Notes under the pieces: model-generated
The model's input: the letters and a program-made list of their open reading frames with translations, nothing else
What the model was told of the DNA's origin: nothing
Database searches by the model: none
Source of the DNA: Opitutaceae bacterium
Lineage (GTDB): Bacteria; Verrucomicrobiota; Verrucomicrobiia; Opitutales; Opitutaceae
Assembly (NCBI GenBank): GCA_016794625.1
Contig: JAEUGY010000104.1
Location: 16,996 to 80,995, forward strand
DNA: 64,000 nt
Direction: 5' to 3'
Shown: one piece after another, positions 1 through 9,983 of the stretch
How positions within the stretch are numbered: the stretch's first letter is position 1
How the letters are laid out: each line of letters opens with the position of its first letter
Translations under genes and position numbers: made by a program

Positions 1-1
1 C

Positions 2-985
2 CTCGACCGCCCGATCACGCAGGAGCAGGGCTGTCTGGCGTATGGCTTCACCGATCGTTTCGACGCGATCATCGAGCCCTACTCGTGCCCCGGTTCCGTT
101 TACTGGTGCAACAAGGGACTGACTCCTCTGCTGCTGCCTCCCGACCATCCGTTCTGGACCGCGCCGGAGGCCCCGCTGCCCGCCGAAACGGGTGACTTCG
201 TCCACCCCATTCCTCCGGCCGGACTGCTGGTGCGCGGCGTCGCCGGAGAGGTCGAGATCCTCAACAGCGGCTCCATGGTCTCCAACACGCAGCTTCGTTA
301 TGGCGCGTGGAAATGGAGCAAGCTCGCCTACCGGACCGGCACGAGTTTCTGCTACGCTTTTCCCCCGGCCGAGGCCTTTTCCCTCGACGGGGCGCTGACC
401 CAGGATCTGGACAACGGCCGGCGCTACGGCCGGCACTCGACGGTGACCGTCGAGATGGATCGCGAGCATCTCGGCTACGCCTACAACCTGGGCTTCAAGG
501 TCGGCCAGGTGAACACGGGGGTCGAGACGTTCGTCTGGTGGCGCCGGGGCTGGCTTCTCCACGTGCACCGGATCGAGGCCCGCCAGCCGGTCGTGTTTCG
601 ACTGGGCGGATACGCCCTGCCGCTCGCTACCCCGCACGTGGAGCGCTCCGATCCCGGGCCCGTGCTCTCGGCGTGGTCGGAGGACCGCCGCGGCACGGTG
701 CTGCAGAGCCTGCGCACCGGCCTCGCCCCGGAATGGGACCTGCGGCTCGACGACCGCTCGCCGCGCACCCATGTGGCCGCACCGTACCACGCCACGCCGG
801 TGTTCCGCAGCCCCCGGACCTCCGGTGTCACGTGGCTGGCCGCACTCAGCTGGACCGGCGGCGACCTCGCCGAGTCGCAACCCTGGTCCGTGGTCGAAGG
901 CGGCGCCGGCCGCTGGGTCCTGTCACACCCGCGGCTAGGCTCCTGGAACCTCTCGCACTGGGCCCTGCCCACTCTCACGTCATGA
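2..985 (+). CDS. DUF2264 domain protein, C-terminal part (5' end outside window)
   Basis: The reading frame is open from the left edge, so the start is missing; about 327 residues are visible. The part seen contains a short cysteine-bearing stretch (EPYSCPGSVYWCNKG) followed by LLLPPDHPFW, which I recognise from the DUF2264 family, and then a beta-rich C-terminal region with many Trp and Arg residues. No enzymatic activity is established for this family; members often sit beside polysaccharide lyases and unsaturated glucuronyl hydrolase-like genes. The stop overlaps the next start in an ATGA junction, so it is probably translationally coupled to the lyase-like gene that follows. Substrate is unknown. 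Confidence 0.75.
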   Translation, partial: LDRPITQEQGCLAYGFTDRFDAIIEPYSCPGSVYWCNKGLTPLLLPPDHPFWTAPEAPLPAETGDFVHPIPPAGLLVRGVAGEVEILNSGSMVSNTQLRYGAWKWSKLAYRTGTSFCYAFPPAEAFSLDGALTQDLDNGRRYGRHSTVTVEMDREHLGYAYNLGFKVGQVNTGVETFVWWRRGWLLHVHRIEARQPVVFRLGGYALPLATPHVERSDPGPVLSAWSEDRRGTVLQSLRTGLAPEWDLRLDDRSPRTHVAAPYHATPVFRSPRTSGVTWLAALSWTGGDLAESQPWSVVEGGAGRWVLSHPRLGSWNLSHWALPTLTS

Positions 986-3132
986 TCTCCCTTCCCCGGA
1001 TTCCACGGCCGGCCATCTTGCTCGGCCTGCTCTCCCTCTGCCTGCTCACCGCACCCGCCGGCGCGGCGGCGGCCGTCGATACCCACGTGCCGGCCCGGGC
1101 GCCGCGGACCCAGCTTCTGCCGGGCCGGGTCGAGGCCTTCCGCACCTACGTCACCACCGGTGCCGGTGCCGCCGCCTTTGCGCGCATCCGGGAGGATTTC
1201 GACCGGGACTACCTCAAGCTGCCCTTCCCGTCGGAGCCGCTCACCTACGGCGATCCGAATCCGCGGGCCCGGGACAGCGAAAAGGCCGACCGCTGGCGCG
1301 AGGCCCAGGATGTCTGCGGCGTGGTTTCTGGTGTGGCCGAGGCCGCCGCCCTGATCTGGATCGTCACGGGCGAAACCCGCTACCTCGAAAAGGCGCGGCA
1401 GTTTCTGGTGGCCTCGACCAACTGGAGCCTCGACGGCTCCGGCTGGCCGAAGGGTCCCAGTCCCGGGGCGACCGACATCCGCTACAACGACGAGGCTCAC
1501 TTCCGGCTCTGGCGGAAACTGCCGCTCGTGTACGACCAGATCCGCGACCAGCTCACACCTGCGGAAAAGCAGAAGGTGCTCGCCCACCTCCGCGAACGCG
1601 GCCGGCGTTCCTTCGCCTGGATTGAGCAGGAGGGCAGGATCTCCACCGTGCTGCGCAACTCGCTCAAGGTGACACCCTCGAGCCACCCGATCCGCTTCAT
1701 GCCGATGACCGGCTTGTCCGCGCTCGCCCTCTGGGACGACCTGCCGGAGTCGCGCGAGTGGTGGGCCTACACCTACACCTTCTACCGCGACCAGTTTCCA
1801 CCCTGGGGCGGCGACGACGGGGGCTGGGCCGAAGGGCCCGCCTACTGGAGGGGGAACATCGAGCACGCCGCGTTCCAGGACACGCTGCTCGCCATCGGCG
1901 ACCCATCCGCCTACCGCAGCGCTTTCTGGAAGAATCACGGCTATTTCCAGATCTACAATGTCCAGCCGTATCTGGCTTCCGGATTCGGGGATTTCTCGAA
2001 CGCAGGCAAATTCAACCTTGAGCCGGTCGTGGCCGAATACCTGACGCATCTCGCTCGGGTGACCCAGGACGGCCACCTGCTCAGCTTCGCCGCGTTGTGC
2101 TCGGACGATCGTCCGTCCCCGGCGGAAAAGGGACTGCGCGGCCTCGATCGCATCTATCCGACCTCGGCCGAGTTCCTCATCCGCAACTTCCTCGCCTCCG
2201 CCCTTCCCCTGCCCGCGCCCCAGCCTCTGGCCCGCCTGCCCCAGGATCGCTTCTTCCGGGACATCGGCTGGGTCTCCCTGCACAGCGCGCTCGGCCGTCC
2301 CGACGACGACATCCACCTCACGTTTGTCTCCTCGCCCTACGGCAGCTACAGCCACAGTCACGCACACCAGAACGCGTTTGTGCTCAACGCTTACGGACAG
2401 AATCTTGCCATCGCCTCCGGCTACCGGGAGTTTCACAATTCACCCCACCATGACAAGTGGACCCGGCAGACGGTTTCGAAGAACGCGCTGCTCATCGATG
2501 GCTTGGGCCAGAAGCCACAGGACAAGAACGCCACCGGGAAAATCACCCGGTTCGAGACCCAGGAACGGGCCGTCTGGACCACCGGCGACGCCACAGTGGC
2601 CTATCAGGCGAATCAGGCCAAGGGATACGTGGAACGCGTCACCCGCGATCTCGTCTTCATCGACCGCCGGTATGTCGTGCTGCGCGACGTCGTCAAGCTG
2701 GCCCGCCCCGGGCGCGTGTCCTTCCTTCTCCACGGCGAGCGACCCCTGGAGTGGAGCAAGTCCGTGCAGACCGCGGTCATTCGCGCACCCAAAGCGACGC
2801 TGACCGCCCGGCTCGTGCCGGCCAACGGCATTCCGTGGGAGGCCACCTTGACCAACACCTTCCCCGTGCCCGTCGACCCCAAGTACGTCAAAGGTGCTGC
2901 GGCCAATTATTCCTCCAGCGCCCCCTGGGGTGAACAAGGACACTTCTCCGCCAGTTCGCCGACCGGCTCCCGCGAGCACGTCCTGTACACCGTGCTCTGG
3001 CCCGAGCGCGGCGGCCAGCTCGCCCCGATCGACGCCACCTTCACGCAGGGCACCCTGATCTTCCGCCGGCCCGACGGTGCCACCGATGCGATCACCCTGA
3101 CCGACGAAGCCCTCCGCGTGGAGCGTCGCTGA
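982..3132 (+). CDS. secreted heparinase II/III-like polysaccharide lyase
   Basis: This is a 716-residue protein. A signal peptide (hydrophobic residues 8-27, Ala-rich cleavage region) points to export. Residues about 50-400 look like an alpha/alpha toroid, with WREAQDVCG, WGGDDGGWAEGPAYW and similar Trp/Tyr-rich helices. Residues about 430-716 look like the heparinase II/III beta-sandwich, with SHSHAHQNAF and a later TRQTVSKNALLIDG block where family members place a His and neighbouring residues at the active site. The architecture is that of oligo-alginate or heparin-type lyases, but I cannot tell which uronic polymer is cut. The ATG overlaps the DUF2264 stop by four bases (ATGA). It lies just upstream of a sigma/FecR/TonB receptor set, consistent with a glycan-utilisation locus. 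Confidence 0.8.
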   Translation: MISLPRIPRPAILLGLLSLCLLTAPAGAAAAVDTHVPARAPRTQLLPGRVEAFRTYVTTGAGAAAFARIREDFDRDYLKLPFPSEPLTYGDPNPRARDSEKADRWREAQDVCGVVSGVAEAAALIWIVTGETRYLEKARQFLVASTNWSLDGSGWPKGPSPGATDIRYNDEAHFRLWRKLPLVYDQIRDQLTPAEKQKVLAHLRERGRRSFAWIEQEGRISTVLRNSLKVTPSSHPIRFMPMTGLSALALWDDLPESREWWAYTYTFYRDQFPPWGGDDGGWAEGPAYWRGNIEHAAFQDTLLAIGDPSAYRSAFWKNHGYFQIYNVQPYLASGFGDFSNAGKFNLEPVVAEYLTHLARVTQDGHLLSFAALCSDDRPSPAEKGLRGLDRIYPTSAEFLIRNFLASALPLPAPQPLARLPQDRFFRDIGWVSLHSALGRPDDDIHLTFVSSPYGSYSHSHAHQNAFVLNAYGQNLAIASGYREFHNSPHHDKWTRQTVSKNALLIDGLGQKPQDKNATGKITRFETQERAVWTTGDATVAYQANQAKGYVERVTRDLVFIDRRYVVLRDVVKLARPGRVSFLLHGERPLEWSKSVQTAVIRAPKATLTARLVPANGIPWEATLTNTFPVPVDPKYVKGAAANYSSSAPWGEQGHFSASSPTGSREHVLYTVLWPERGGQLAPIDATFTQGTLIFRRPDGATDAITLTDEALRVERR

Positions 3133-3137
3133 ATCGC

Positions 3138-3165
3138 GGCGCTCCTTTTGATCGAAGGGAGCGCC
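3138..3165 (+). terminator. possible hairpin terminator after the lyase gene
   Basis: An 8-bp perfect stem (GGCGCTCC paired with GGAGCGCC) with a 12-base loop starts six bases after the lyase stop. No run of T follows, so it may be a transcript-stabilising hairpin and not an intrinsic terminator. Confidence 0.3.
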
Positions 3166-3308
3166 TGGATTGGCAACTTGGACCCACTCCCGCGAAGCCT
3201 TTTGCGAGGCGAGCAAAGGATGGGCTGACGCCCCTCCGTACAGAGGCGGCGGCCGTTGGTGCGGATTTTTGAAGCTTGCCCAGCGTGGGTCTCAGGACTA
3301 CGCGCGGA

Positions 3309-3926
3309 ATGAGTCAGCCCCGACACGTTGTGAGTTCCCCGCCCTCTGCACCCGAACAAGTGCCAGCCGCCCACCAGGCGCAGGCAAGATGGTTCGTCGA
3401 CGAAGTGCATCGGCATGATGCATCATTGAAGAACTACGTGCGGAGTGCGTTTCCGGCGGTACGCGATGTGGACGATGTCGTACAGGAGTCCTATTTGCGC
3501 GTCTGGCGCCGGCACTTGGTGCGCCCGATCACGGATGTCTCCGGCTCGGTGCGCGCCTCGGTCAAGAGCTTCCTTTTTCAAGTGGCACGTCGGCTGGCAC
3601 TGGATACCATCCGGCACGAGCGCGTATCTCCGTTCGATCCCGTGGGGGATATCGCTGGATTGTCGGCCGTGGAGGAGCGGCGCGGCGCAGCGGATGTGGC
3701 TGCCGTCAACCAGGAGTTCCAGCTGTTGCTCGAAGCCATCGACCGCCTGCCAGGACGGTGTCGCCAGGTGGTGATCCTGCGAAAGTTGCAAGGATTGTCC
3801 CCGGCGGAAACGGCCCGGCATCTCGGCATTTCGGAAGAGACGGTGCACGTGCAGGCCCGGCGGGGTCTCCAACGGGTCCAGGAACATCTGCGCAAGAAGG
3901 GAGTTCTTCGCGAATACCAGCCATGA
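3309..3926 (+). CDS. ECF-type RNA polymerase sigma factor
   Basis: This 205-residue protein has sigma region 2 at about 45-70 (DVDDVVQESYLRVWRR) and region 4 at about 140-195 (helix-turn-helix LSPAETARHLGISEETVHVQ), with no region 3, the layout of ECF sigma factors. The residue-1 methionine chosen (MSQPRHVV) puts region 2 at the usual distance; an in-frame start 33 bases upstream is possible. The stop overlaps the FecR start in ATGA, so sigma and anti-sigma are coupled. By family precedent it would transcribe the neighbouring TonB receptor and perhaps the flanking degradative genes once FecR is relieved. Confidence 0.9.
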   Translation: MSQPRHVVSSPPSAPEQVPAAHQAQARWFVDEVHRHDASLKNYVRSAFPAVRDVDDVVQESYLRVWRRHLVRPITDVSGSVRASVKSFLFQVARRLALDTIRHERVSPFDPVGDIAGLSAVEERRGAADVAAVNQEFQLLLEAIDRLPGRCRQVVILRKLQGLSPAETARHLGISEETVHVQARRGLQRVQEHLRKKGVLREYQP

Positions 3927-4963
3927 GCCGCCGCCCTCCAAAACTCACCTCCACCCAGATTGACGCGACGGCGGCCGACTGGGTCCTCCGGCGCGAGGCC
4001 GGCCTCAACGAGCGCGAACAGGCGGACTACTCCGAGTGGTTGGCACAGGATCCGCAGCATGCCGCGGCGGTGGCGCGACATGATGAAGCTTGGTCGTTGC
4101 TTGACCGTCCGCGAAACCAGGGCACGGCCCACGCCCTTGCAGACGCACTTGCACGCCGGACCCACCGGCGGTCGCGGTTGCGTTGGTCGGCCTCGGGCTT
4201 GGCCATGGCGCTTCTCATCATCGGCCTGTTCTGGTTGCGTCCAGGGTCGCCGGTCGGCACCGGCGCCGCGGGAACAGCCCTCGTGCTCAACCCTACGCGG
4301 GAAATCCTGCCGGATGGATCCCGGGTGGAGCTGCGCAGCGGCGCCACCTTTTCCGTCGACTACGATGGAGCCCAGCGACGGATCACGCTGAGGAGCGGAG
4401 AGGCGCTCTTTCAGGTCGTGAAGGATCCGCAAAGGCCGTTCATCGTCACCGCAGCCGGCATTGAGGTGCGCGCGGTCGGCACCGCATTCTTGGTCGATTT
4501 GGGCGAAACCCGTGTCGACGTGATCGTGACCGAAGGTCAGGTGGCCGTAAATCCGACCCGAGCTCCGACAGCTCCGCTCCAAGAATCCGCGCCTGCGCGC
4601 ACCGAGGCCGCCCGCGCGCCGACCTTGGTTGATGCGGGCCGCCGTCTCGTCGTCGGTCTCGCGCCTGATCAGGGCACACCGGAGCCCGTGGATATTTCGA
4701 AGTCCGAGCTCAACGATCGTCTCTCCTGGCGCGCCACGAGGCTTGAGTTTTCCTACACTCCGCTGGCCGAAGCCATCGCGCTGATGAACCAGCACTCCGA
4801 AGTGAAAATGGTGATCGACGACCCGGACCTGGCCACACTGCCCGTCAACGGGCTGTTTCGGGCGGACAACAGCGAAACCCTGTTGCGATTGCTGGAGGCG
4901 AATTTTGATGTGATCTCAAGCCGGACTGGAAACGTCCTCACGCTTCGTCGTCGGCGGAACTAG
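3923..4963 (+). CDS. FecR-type anti-sigma factor
   Basis: This is a 346-residue single-pass inner-membrane protein. Residues about 14-60 form the cytoplasmic FecR N-terminal (DUF4880-type) sigma-binding region (TAADWVLRREAGL...QHAAAVARHDEAW). One membrane segment covers about 88-106. The periplasmic FecR domain follows at about 120-220 (REILPDGSRVELRSGA, VRAVGTAFLV), and an STN-like C-terminal domain lies at about 270-346. The start is fixed by the ATGA overlap with the sigma gene. It would hold the sigma factor and receive the signal from the STN domain of the TonB receptor encoded 150 bases downstream. Confidence 0.9.
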   Translation: MSRRPPKLTSTQIDATAADWVLRREAGLNEREQADYSEWLAQDPQHAAAVARHDEAWSLLDRPRNQGTAHALADALARRTHRRSRLRWSASGLAMALLIIGLFWLRPGSPVGTGAAGTALVLNPTREILPDGSRVELRSGATFSVDYDGAQRRITLRSGEALFQVVKDPQRPFIVTAAGIEVRAVGTAFLVDLGETRVDVIVTEGQVAVNPTRAPTAPLQESAPARTEAARAPTLVDAGRRLVVGLAPDQGTPEPVDISKSELNDRLSWRATRLEFSYTPLAEAIALMNQHSEVKMVIDDPDLATLPVNGLFRADNSETLLRLLEANFDVISSRTGNVLTLRRRRN

Positions 4964-5112
4964 CCACGGGCTCCCGCCGGTGTCGTCTGGTCGGAGGACC
5001 GGGTTCCGCGGTTGTTGGAACTTTCCCGTACCAGTTTGGAGCAGCTCGCGCGTTACGAGAGACAGACCGGACTCGTACCCTTGGAGTCCGGCCCACCCCA
5101 ACCTCCGCCACG

Positions 5113-8100
5113 ATGTCCACCCCTGACGCACCCCGCCGCCCCTTCACCTGGCACTCCCTTCGTCTTTGGATTCTCAGCCTGACGCTGATCTCCAGTCTGG
5201 GCGCCGCCGAAGCCTCGCGACACTCGTTTGATGTACCGGCGGACGCCGCCGACAAGTCGATCAAGCGCTTCTCCGAGCAGTCAGGGCTCGAGGTGTTCTA
5301 TGCAAGCAGCGTGGCGGAAGGGGTCCGCACCAAAGGGGTCAAAGGTGAGATGACCGCCCGTGAGGCACTCGATCAGATGCTGGCCGGCACCGGCCTCGTT
5401 GTAGTACAGGACGAAAAGACCGGCGCGATCACGCTGAGAAGGGTCAACGACCCAAACGGATCAAGGGCGGCGCCGGCTCCCGCCAGCGCTCGTCCTTCCG
5501 CCAGTTCTTCCCAGGGTACGGGCATCATTGCCGGGCGCGTGTTTAGCGAGGCCAACGGAACCTACCTGCGCAACGCACGCATCACCCTTCCCGGAACCTC
5601 GCTTGAGACCTTCACGGACGGGTTCGGCCGCTTTGAACTCGGCGGCGTGCCGGCGGGCGAGGTGCAGGTTCGTGCCTTCTTCACCGGCTTTGCGACGCAG
5701 GAACGTACCATCTCCGTGGCCCCGGGTGGCAGAACCGAGCTGAACCTCACCTTCGGTGGCGCCTCCGCTTCGGGCGAGGACCCAACGGTGCAACTTGCGA
5801 CCTTTCTTGTCGCCACCACCCGCTTTCAGAGTGCTTCCGCGACGGCCATCAACGAGCAGCGCTTCGCCCAGAACATCAAGACGGTGGTCTCCGCTGACGC
5901 GTTCGGCGACAACTCCGACGGCAACCTGGGGGAATTTGTGAAGTACATCCCCGGCGTCACGCTCGGCTTCACCGGGGGCCAGGCCAGCTCAATCTCGATC
6001 GGCGGGCTTCCCCCCGAGTCGACCCCCATCACCATCGACGGCAATCGCATCGCCAGCGCCGCGGGTGAGACCCGGGCCATCCAGCTCGACCAGATCTCCC
6101 TGAACAACATGTCCCAGGTTGAGGTGGAACGGTCGCAAAATGCCGACTCCCCGGCCGACGCGATCGGCGGATCCGTGAATCTCGTGGCCAAGAGCGCCTT
6201 CGAGCGCCGCAAGGCGACGTATTCAGTCAAAGGATATGCCGTATTCCGGGACAAGGCGCTCTCCGACCGTACGTACAACCTCAGCCCAAGCTTCGAAATC
6301 GGCGCCATCGTCCCGGTCAACGACAGCTTCGGCTTCGCCGCCAGCGGCACGAGTTCGATCCAGGACTCCGCCCAGTACATTTCCAACCAGGCCTGGGTGC
6401 CGATGACCCTCGTTCCCTCGGCCAACCTGCCCGCCGGCACGTCTGCGCAGCCCTACCTCGGACGCTACCAGTACGGAGACGCTCCCAAGTCGGTGACGCG
6501 ACAGTCAGCCGCCTTTTCGGCCGACTACCGTCTCTCGGAAACGGACGTACTCTCCATCAGCCAGCAGTACGGTTACTTCAACGAAGCGCTCAATGGCGTG
6601 CCTCGCGATCAGGTGATCATCAATCCGGTGCGCGTGACGTCATTCGGCCCCACGTTCGTCCAGGGAGCCGCCGGCGCCGGAACCCTCCAGCTGGCTTACT
6701 CGACCCGCGCCGTGCAGGGGACCACCTCCATGCCCAGCTTGCGCTGGCGCCACACCGGCCCGGTCTGGAAAATCGAGGCCAACGGGGCGTTTTCCCGGTC
6801 CAGCTATCATGACAAGAGCATCGGCAAGGGTTACTTCGGGCCCCTGAATGCCTTTGTCCGCAATGTCACCGTGCGATTCGACGATCCCGGCTACCTCAAG
6901 CCGGGGCGGATCACGATCACCAATCCAAGCGGCGCCACCGTCGACCCCTCGGATATCAGCAACTATCTGCTGGAATCGGGCGGCTCGGCCGAACTCGACC
7001 GGGTGGACATCGTTCGAAGCCTGAGTGTCTTTGCGCAACGCGACGTTGACTGGGGGCTGCCCTTCCGCGTCAAAGCGGGTGCTGATCTTCGCTCCCAGAA
7101 TCGGGATATCCGAGGTGACACTACAAATTTCACCTTTGTCGGAGCCGACGGGGTCGCCCGTACCTCCGACGACAGCGTCGCCCAATGGATCGACCGGAGC
7201 TATCTGAACCGGGAGGAGCCGTGGGGCCTGCCCAAGCGGGCGGGTTTCAGCTCAACCGCCGTTTACACTACATTCAAACAGCACCCTGAGTACTTTCAGG
7301 TGAGCGAGGCCGACCGGGTAAACTCTCACCGGGCCAATGTCACCACCTCGAAGAACATCACCGAGGAAATCTACGCCTCCTACCTCCGGCTCGATTTCCG
7401 AAACCTGCTCGACAACCGCCTGACGCTGACCGCCGGATTGCGGTTCGAACGCACCGACGTCGAAGGGGTGGGCCCGTTGATCAACCCCAGCCTCATATAC
7501 CAGAGGGATTCCTCCGGTCGCATTGTTATCGACAGCCAGGGGCGCCCCGTCGCGATCGCAACCCTCGCATCACTGGCAGGCACTCAGCTCGCCTATCGGG
7601 AACGCGGCGCAAAAACATCGCGCTCCTATGAGGACTTCTTTCCCAGCGCCAACGCTACTTACCACATCCGACCGAACCTGATGGCGCGGGTCGCATTTGC
7701 CCGGTCTATCGCCCGACCAAACTTCAACAACATCCTCCCCTCCATCAGCCTGCCCGATGAGACTTCGGCTGCGTCGAAAACCATCACGCTGACGAATCCA
7801 AATCTGGACCCGTGGATCGCCGACAGTTTCACCGCGTCGCTGGAGTACTACTTCGACGAACCTTCCGCCGGTGTCGTTTCCATCCGCGGATACCGCCGCG
7901 ATATTGCGGACTTTTGGGGCGCCGTCACCCGGCCCATCAGCGAGGAGCTGCTCGAAGTCTACGGGCTGGATCCGAATGTCTACGGTCCAAATCTCGGCTA
8001 CGTGGTTAGCACGCGCGAAAACGCAGGGCGTGCTCGCATCAGCGGTCTGGAGCTCGACTTCCGGGAGAGCCTGGCATTTCTGCCCGGCTGGGGAAAAAAC

Positions 8101-8505
8101 GTCTCGGTCTTCGCCAATCTGACGATGCAACACCTCGAGGGATCCACCACGGCGGATTTCACGAGCTTCGTGCAGAAAACGATCAACTACGGAGTGGCCT
8201 TCAGCCAGCGACGCTTCACCGGACGGATCGGTGTGAACGAGCGTGGACGCGAACGACGGGAGTTTTTCACGGGAACGGGTGTCGAACCCGGAACCTACAA
8301 CTACCTCGCTCCCCGCACCACGGTCGACGTCTCGGCTGAGTTCCAAATCACCCGGCGCATCGCCCTGTTCGCTTCCGTGCGAAACCTCTTCAATGAATCG
8401 GAAGACCGCCAGCGCTATGGTCCGTCGACGCCGGAGTTCGCCAAGTTGCAGATTCGCACCGACTATCGCCCGCTCATCTCTGCGGGGGCCAAGGGCTCAT
8501 TCTAA
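5113..8505 (+). CDS. TonB-dependent receptor with STN signalling domain
   Basis: This 1130-residue outer-membrane transporter/transducer has a signal peptide (about 15-36) and an STN domain at about 38-100 (FDVPADAADKSIKRFSEQSG). A carboxypeptidase-regulatory-like beta-sandwich follows at about 137-215, then a plug at about 230-360 (NLGEFVKYIPGVTLGF) and a long 22-strand-type barrel ending in the terminal Phe typical of outer-membrane proteins. The length and plug resemble the Caulobacter-type family of large carbohydrate receptors. Together with the upstream sigma and FecR genes it forms a surface-signalling cassette. The ligand is probably an oligosaccharide released by the neighbouring secreted enzymes, which is inference. 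The stop TAA shares one base with an ATG of the next gene. Confidence 0.92.
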   Translation: MSTPDAPRRPFTWHSLRLWILSLTLISSLGAAEASRHSFDVPADAADKSIKRFSEQSGLEVFYASSVAEGVRTKGVKGEMTAREALDQMLAGTGLVVVQDEKTGAITLRRVNDPNGSRAAPAPASARPSASSSQGTGIIAGRVFSEANGTYLRNARITLPGTSLETFTDGFGRFELGGVPAGEVQVRAFFTGFATQERTISVAPGGRTELNLTFGGASASGEDPTVQLATFLVATTRFQSASATAINEQRFAQNIKTVVSADAFGDNSDGNLGEFVKYIPGVTLGFTGGQASSISIGGLPPESTPITIDGNRIASAAGETRAIQLDQISLNNMSQVEVERSQNADSPADAIGGSVNLVAKSAFERRKATYSVKGYAVFRDKALSDRTYNLSPSFEIGAIVPVNDSFGFAASGTSSIQDSAQYISNQAWVPMTLVPSANLPAGTSAQPYLGRYQYGDAPKSVTRQSAAFSADYRLSETDVLSISQQYGYFNEALNGVPRDQVIINPVRVTSFGPTFVQGAAGAGTLQLAYSTRAVQGTTSMPSLRWRHTGPVWKIEANGAFSRSSYHDKSIGKGYFGPLNAFVRNVTVRFDDPGYLKPGRITITNPSGATVDPSDISNYLLESGGSAELDRVDIVRSLSVFAQRDVDWGLPFRVKAGADLRSQNRDIRGDTTNFTFVGADGVARTSDDSVAQWIDRSYLNREEPWGLPKRAGFSSTAVYTTFKQHPEYFQVSEADRVNSHRANVTTSKNITEEIYASYLRLDFRNLLDNRLTLTAGLRFERTDVEGVGPLINPSLIYQRDSSGRIVIDSQGRPVAIATLASLAGTQLAYRERGAKTSRSYEDFFPSANATYHIRPNLMARVAFARSIARPNFNNILPSISLPDETSAASKTITLTNPNLDPWIADSFTASLEYYFDEPSAGVVSIRGYRRDIADFWGAVTRPISEELLEVYGLDPNVYGPNLGYVVSTRENAGRARISGLELDFRESLAFLPGWGKNVSVFANLTMQHLEGSTTADFTSFVQKTINYGVAFSQRRFTGRIGVNERGRERREFFTGTGVEPGTYNYLAPRTTVDVSAEFQITRRIALFASVRNLFNESEDRQRYGPSTPEFAKLQIRTDYRPLISAGAKGSF

Positions 8506-9899
8506 TGTCGGCCTCTCTTACCATGAGGTTCTCCCACCGCGCCCGGCGATCGATGCGACCCCTGGCCTTCTTGCTGCCTGCGCTGCTTTGCGTCGACGTC
8601 CCCGCGACAGCCGCGCCTGACGAACGGGCCGCGGTGGATGCCGCACACGCCGCGCTGGGCCGCCGGTTTCTCAGTCCCCACGGCACCCTTTATGACTACG
8701 CGGGATTGAACGGCGAGGTGCTGGAGCCAACGGCGGAGGAAGCGGCCGCGCTGCAGCCAAACGCCCTGAGCTGGGGCACACCCATCGAAAACGGTGCGTT
8801 CTTCGGGGGACTGTACCTCGACGCGCTCTGCAACCGCTGGCGGGCAACGGGCGACGACGCCACCGCCCGCCGCGCCCATCAGATCGCAGGGGGCCTGATC
8901 CGACTTGCGGAAGTCGGTCAGCACCCGGGCTTCATCGCCCGTGGCATCGCGGCAGGCGGCACCGGCTACTACCCAGCCAGTTCAAGCGACCAAACCTATC
9001 CTTGGTTCTATGGACTCTGCCGATACGCCACCAGCGGACTACCCTCGGCCGAGCAACGCGCGCGTGTGGTTGCGCTGATGGTCCGGGTCGCCCGCGGACT
9101 CGAATCCAACGCCTGGGAGATGCCGATCGACCGCCCGGACTTCGGCCACTTTGGCCACTGGCTGGTCGGTTTCGCCGGGACGAAGGGGATCTTGGTGGGT
9201 GCTGAACCGCAGTTCGACGCCGCCACCCGGCTGCTTTTTGTCCTGAGGGCGCTGCACCATCTGACGGGTGACGCACAATGGCTGAAACTCTACCGGGAAC
9301 GACTCGCAGAGAAACCGGCCGGTAGCGATCGAACACGCCTGGAAATCTGTGCGTCGGGTGTGGAGTACGTTGCCCCCGGGGAGCCGCCCCAATTTCCCGA
9401 ACGGCCAAGACTGTGGACATCGGCCAGTTCCCAAGCCGGGTTGCGTGCCCTCAGTGAGTGGGAGGACATCCCCGCAGTCCGCGCAGCGTTTCAACGCGGA
9501 CTCGATGCGAACGCTCGACGCGCCGCGCCCTTCATCGCCGGCTACGTCGCATACGACAACCACAACGCTCTCGCGTTCGACATCCGCTGGCGGTCGATGA
9601 ACAGCCTCTGGAAGCCGCAAACGCACATCAGCGAGGCGGTTGAGCTGGGGCGCGCACAAAAGGGTGAGAACGGCCCCTGGGGTCGACAATCACCCCGTTT
9701 CGCGTTGGAAAGCCTCCGGCTTCGGGACCCTCTCTTTGCGGCCTGGGTCGTCGCGTTGTCCGGTAACTCCGCTGTCATCGCCTCCGTCCGTGCGAACATC
9801 CAGGGTGCGCTGACGCACTTCGACTGGGACCGGCTTTACACCAGTACCTTCTTCATGGCGGAGTGCGTGTATTGGCAGCTCGATCACACGAGTCACTGA
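8505..9899 (+). CDS. secreted protein of unknown family, copy 1 of a tandem pair
   Basis: This is a 464-residue protein. A signal peptide follows the in-frame methionines at residues 1, 7 or 17; the first ATG overlaps the receptor stop by one base, but residue 17 (MRPLAFLLPALLC) gives the most usual signal peptide. The mature part is helical and rich in Trp, Tyr, His and Gly, with blocks such as IENGAFFGGLYLDALCNRW, YPASSSDQTYPWFYGL, DFGHFGHWLVGF and FDWDRLYTS. Such spaced aromatic and charged motifs are what an alpha/alpha toroid glycosidase or lyase would show, but I do not recognise the family. It is clearly paralogous to the next gene over the whole length. Coupling to the TonB receptor suggests a role in handling the receptor's substrate. 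Confidence 0.7.
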   Translation: MSASLTMRFSHRARRSMRPLAFLLPALLCVDVPATAAPDERAAVDAAHAALGRRFLSPHGTLYDYAGLNGEVLEPTAEEAAALQPNALSWGTPIENGAFFGGLYLDALCNRWRATGDDATARRAHQIAGGLIRLAEVGQHPGFIARGIAAGGTGYYPASSSDQTYPWFYGLCRYATSGLPSAEQRARVVALMVRVARGLESNAWEMPIDRPDFGHFGHWLVGFAGTKGILVGAEPQFDAATRLLFVLRALHHLTGDAQWLKLYRERLAEKPAGSDRTRLEICASGVEYVAPGEPPQFPERPRLWTSASSQAGLRALSEWEDIPAVRAAFQRGLDANARRAAPFIAGYVAYDNHNALAFDIRWRSMNSLWKPQTHISEAVELGRAQKGENGPWGRQSPRFALESLRLRDPLFAAWVVALSGNSAVIASVRANIQGALTHFDWDRLYTSTFFMAECVYWQLDHTSH

Positions 9900-9983
9900 T
9901 ACGGATGCCAGGATCGGGGGCGCACGGGGGAACTCCACCTCTCTTGGCGCCCCCTCACCTCACCCCGGAACGGTTCCCCGACG

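Noticed and set aside
481..2436. A 651-codon open frame on the minus strand opposite the lyase gene
   Set aside because: Its composition is that of an antisense shadow; the plus strand has a signal peptide and the lyase motifs.
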